Shown here: piece by piece, positions 62,184 to 64,000 of the stretch
Numbering within the stretch: the stretch's first letter is position 1
Layout of the letters: every line of letters begins with the position of its first letter
From: Anaeropeptidivorans aminofermentans
GTDB lineage: Bacteria; Bacillota; Clostridia; Lachnospirales; UBA5962
Direction: 5' to 3'
DNA length: 64,000 bases
NCBI RefSeq assembly: GCF_940670685.1
Contig: NZ_OW711693.1
Location: 2,666,001-2,730,000 of the forward strand
The notes under the pieces: generated by a model
What the model saw: only the letters and a program-made list of their open reading frames with translations
What the model was told of the DNA's origin: nothing
Database searches by the model: none
Position numbers and translations under genes: made by a program

Positions 62184-63752
62184 ATGTCTGGATACAATGA
62201 AGCCGAACTGAAATTAAAATATATCAATCATATTAAGCTGAAGCTGAAAGCAAGCTTTTTAATGCTTTTGGATAACGCTGTAAGGCTCTGCCACGAAAGC
62301 GTTCCTTTTGAAGAAGAATTGCCTGAGGATTTAATTGTAATCAGAAAAAGAATCGTACACCATCTTAAAAACCTTCCTGACCTTCTTGATTTAAAAATGG
62401 AAGAAAGAACAGAGGCCATTAAGGAGTTTAAGGGGCTTAAGGAAGATATTATTTCCATAGGGGAATCCATCTACTGCTATCATTCGCTTAATAATATTAT
62501 TTCTGAAATTTTTCTTCGTTATCATAAGCTTCATCTTATTAGAAGCGAAAAGGAAGTAAAAATTAATCTGAATAATTTCTATAAAGATGCCATTTCCTTT
62601 GTCACAAGAGAGCAGCATACCGATACTGCCCCTTATGACATCGCATCCCTTATGAGGTGCTTTCCTTTAAAAATGGCCAGAAACAGGTATTATGATTATG
62701 TTTCAAAAGGCATCTACGCCCTTGCAGAAGGCTCCGACGAGGAATACCTTAAAGATATTATCAGCCTTTTTAAACTTAGGTTTTTCCCGGCAGGCTTTGA
62801 TTTTTACGGGAAGTATTTCCCATCGGTAAAAAATGAGCTTGATGAATACCTTAAAATAAATTTCGACGACCTTTCCCATGATGAAGTTTTAAGGCAAGCA
62901 GATTCTTTGGAAGAGAACATGGAGCTTATAGAAGAAATTTCTTCCTATGCAGGCATGCTCTATGAGAGCATAAACTACCTGCTTATTTTAACTACCTTCA
63001 CTACGAATTTTGAATATATTACGGAAGAAAATCTTATTTATAAGGACATCTACTATACTGTTTCTAAAAATATAAACACCGAAGACTTTGCCCTTTACGA
63101 AGAAAATATATATCACGACCTTGAAGAAGCTACTATAATTGTAGTAGATGAAATCATAGCTCAGGAAAAGAACGGCTTTCTTTCTCTAAGAGCAGAAGAT
63201 TTAAATGAATTAAGCGAAGACATGCTGGAACTTGCAAAAATACAGAGGCTTGAAACAGAAATATATTATGAGATGCTGTCAGACGCTGTGTTTTCCGTGA
63301 AACGCTCCCCTTCTTCCCCTGCGGCAGAAGAGAGTCTCATAAAAGATACCTTAAACTCTTTTGTGGAATATATGAAGGAAATGACCCAAAACCTTCCTCC
63401 GAAAATCCAAAAAATAATAAGACAGATATTCCTTGACGCCATTCCGTCTCCCTTTACAGTAAATGAATTTTATGAATATATGGTATACGCCTTTGAAAAC
63501 ACAGACAGCTTTGAAGAAAGGCTTCTTGCTCTTGATATGGCCGGAACAATATTTGAAGAAACAGGCTTCCTGAAAGAGCTGGAGGAAGAAGACGGTGAGC
63601 ATAGCCACCATCATCATGACTGTGGCTGCGGACACGACCATCATCACCACGACCACGACTGTAACTGCGGACATGACCATCACGACCACGACTGTAACTG
63701 CGGGCATGACCATCACCACCATGACTGTGATTGCGGGCATGACCATCACTAA
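62184..63752 (+). CDS. Uncharacterised protein with His/Cys-rich metal-binding tail
   Basis: 522 residues, not recognised. Residues 1-470 look all-helical and charged (LKLKASFLMLLDNAVRLCHE, KIQKIIRQIFLDAIPSPFTV), without signal peptide or membrane segment. From about 471 the chain changes to four repeats built on Asp-Cys-x-Cys-Gly-His-Asp-His-His, holding about 23 His and 8 Cys in 52 residues. Such tails bind Ni, Zn or Co in metallochaperones (HypB, SlyD, CooJ) but none of those folds is seen here. The tail may be a metal store or sensor arm. GAGGTG precedes the ATG; terminator directly behind. Confidence 0.85.
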   Translation: MSGYNEAELKLKYINHIKLKLKASFLMLLDNAVRLCHESVPFEEELPEDLIVIRKRIVHHLKNLPDLLDLKMEERTEAIKEFKGLKEDIISIGESIYCYHSLNNIISEIFLRYHKLHLIRSEKEVKINLNNFYKDAISFVTREQHTDTAPYDIASLMRCFPLKMARNRYYDYVSKGIYALAEGSDEEYLKDIISLFKLRFFPAGFDFYGKYFPSVKNELDEYLKINFDDLSHDEVLRQADSLEENMELIEEISSYAGMLYESINYLLILTTFTTNFEYITEENLIYKDIYYTVSKNINTEDFALYEENIYHDLEEATIIVVDEIIAQEKNGFLSLRAEDLNELSEDMLELAKIQRLETEIYYEMLSDAVFSVKRSPSSPAAEESLIKDTLNSFVEYMKEMTQNLPPKIQKIIRQIFLDAIPSPFTVNEFYEYMVYAFENTDSFEERLLALDMAGTIFEETGFLKELEEEDGEHSHHHHDCGCGHDHHHHDHDCNCGHDHHDHDCNCGHDHHHHDCDCGHDHH

Positions 63753-63763
63753 TAAGAAATATC

Positions 63764-63791
63764 AAAAAGCGGCCTTTTGGCCGCTTTTTTT
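63764..63791. terminator. Terminator behind the His/Cys-rich gene, shared with the DUF445 gene
   Basis: AAAAAGCGGCC and GGCCGCTTTTT pair across TTTT, with more T behind. The converging DUF445 gene ends three bases further on. Confidence 0.9.
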
Positions 63792-63793
63792 AA

Positions 63794-64000
63794 CTAGAGC
63801 AGTTTTATGATTTCAGGTACAAGACCTATTATAAAGCCTAAGACTCCGCCCATATACGTTATATAATTAAGCTCTTTTCTAGCTACATCTATTACGATTT
63901 TCTCTATAGTTCTTACATCCATCTCGTTTATCTTTTCTTCAACCATATGCCTTACATTTAATTTTTCAGATACGAATGAAGCCGCCTTTTCAATTAAATT
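63794..64000 (-). CDS. DUF445 family membrane protein, C-terminal part
   Basis: 68 codons of a minus-strand gene that continues past the right edge. The text VEEKINEMDVRTIEKIVIDV, ARKELNYITYMGGVLGFIIG, then a hydrophobic end (LVPEIIKLL) is the C-terminus of DUF445/YheB-type proteins: a conserved ARKEL-x-x-I block before the last membrane helix. Function is unknown in the family. The stop is TAG at 63794-63796. Confidence 0.8.
   Translation of the reverse strand, partial: NLIEKAASFVSEKLNVRHMVEEKINEMDVRTIEKIVIDVARKELNYITYMGGVLGFIIGLVPEIIKLL

Noticed and set aside
63351-63765. Met/Val-rich and His/Gly/Arg-rich frames opposite the His/Cys-rich tail
   Set aside because: By-products of the repeated codons on the coding strand.

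Overview
The window is A+T-rich chromosomal DNA from an anaerobic, spore-forming member of the Clostridia (Bacillota). The taxonomic call rests on gene content: the germination protease gpr, codY, niaR with nadABC, a Bce-type peptide-antibiotic module, a single-chain purL of about 1250 codons, ECF sigma/RsiV-like genes, strong GGAGG ribosome binding sites and TTG/GTG starts. No rRNA, tRNA, CRISPR or prophage was seen. The only autonomous mobile element is one IS200-type insertion.

Layout. 1-5.8 kb: small accessory genes (GNAT, DUF4180, a NagZ-like lipoprotein, a TetR gene broken by one stop, DUF4260, an FkbM methyltransferase, a DJ-1/PfpI protein). 6.3-8.4 kb: ECF sigma/anti-sigma pair followed at once by an IS200 element. 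8.4-12.3 kb: gpr divergent from rpsT, a radical SAM gene, DUF4364, a tiny XRE regulator and a 50-codon gene. 12.4-17.2 kb: niaR-nadA-nadB-nadC, with a NiaR-like operator inside the only clear promoter. 17.5-22.1 kb: bceRS-bceAB-type module. 22.4-32.6 kb (minus strand): a peptide/amide utilisation operon of ornithine-cyclodeaminase-like protein, M19 dipeptidase-like protein, OppABCDF transporter and CocE/NonD hydrolase. A regulator gene diverges from it and carries one in-frame TAA; an aldehyde dehydrogenase gene follows that. 36-42.2 kb: C39-like lipoprotein, GNAT, cell-wall amidase and a TrpXYZ-like ABC transporter. 42.3-47.8 kb: redox and central metabolism (NADH oxidase, SDR, iron alcohol dehydrogenase, nucleotidyltransferase-like protein, gap). 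48-56.6 kb: purL with a 32-codon membrane peptide gene behind it, then dprA-topA-codY. 56.9-64 kb: yifB/comM, a GT8 glycosyltransferase, an orphan YesN-like regulator, a HAD phosphatase, a protein of unknown function with a His/Cys-rich tail, and the end of a DUF445 gene.

The most distinctive feature is a set of dispersed, hairpin-rich intergenic repeats, grouped here as families A, B, C and D. They fill most of the long gaps and sit between genes of the same operon: between the binding-protein gene and the permease genes of both solute ABC transporters, between niaR and nadA, and between nadA and nadB. Family B copies at 5.0 kb and 17.3 kb are in opposite orientation and nearly identical over about 85 bases. 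Two regulator genes are each interrupted by a single in-frame TAA in an otherwise continuous frame. All calls come from reading the sequence; no database search was run.
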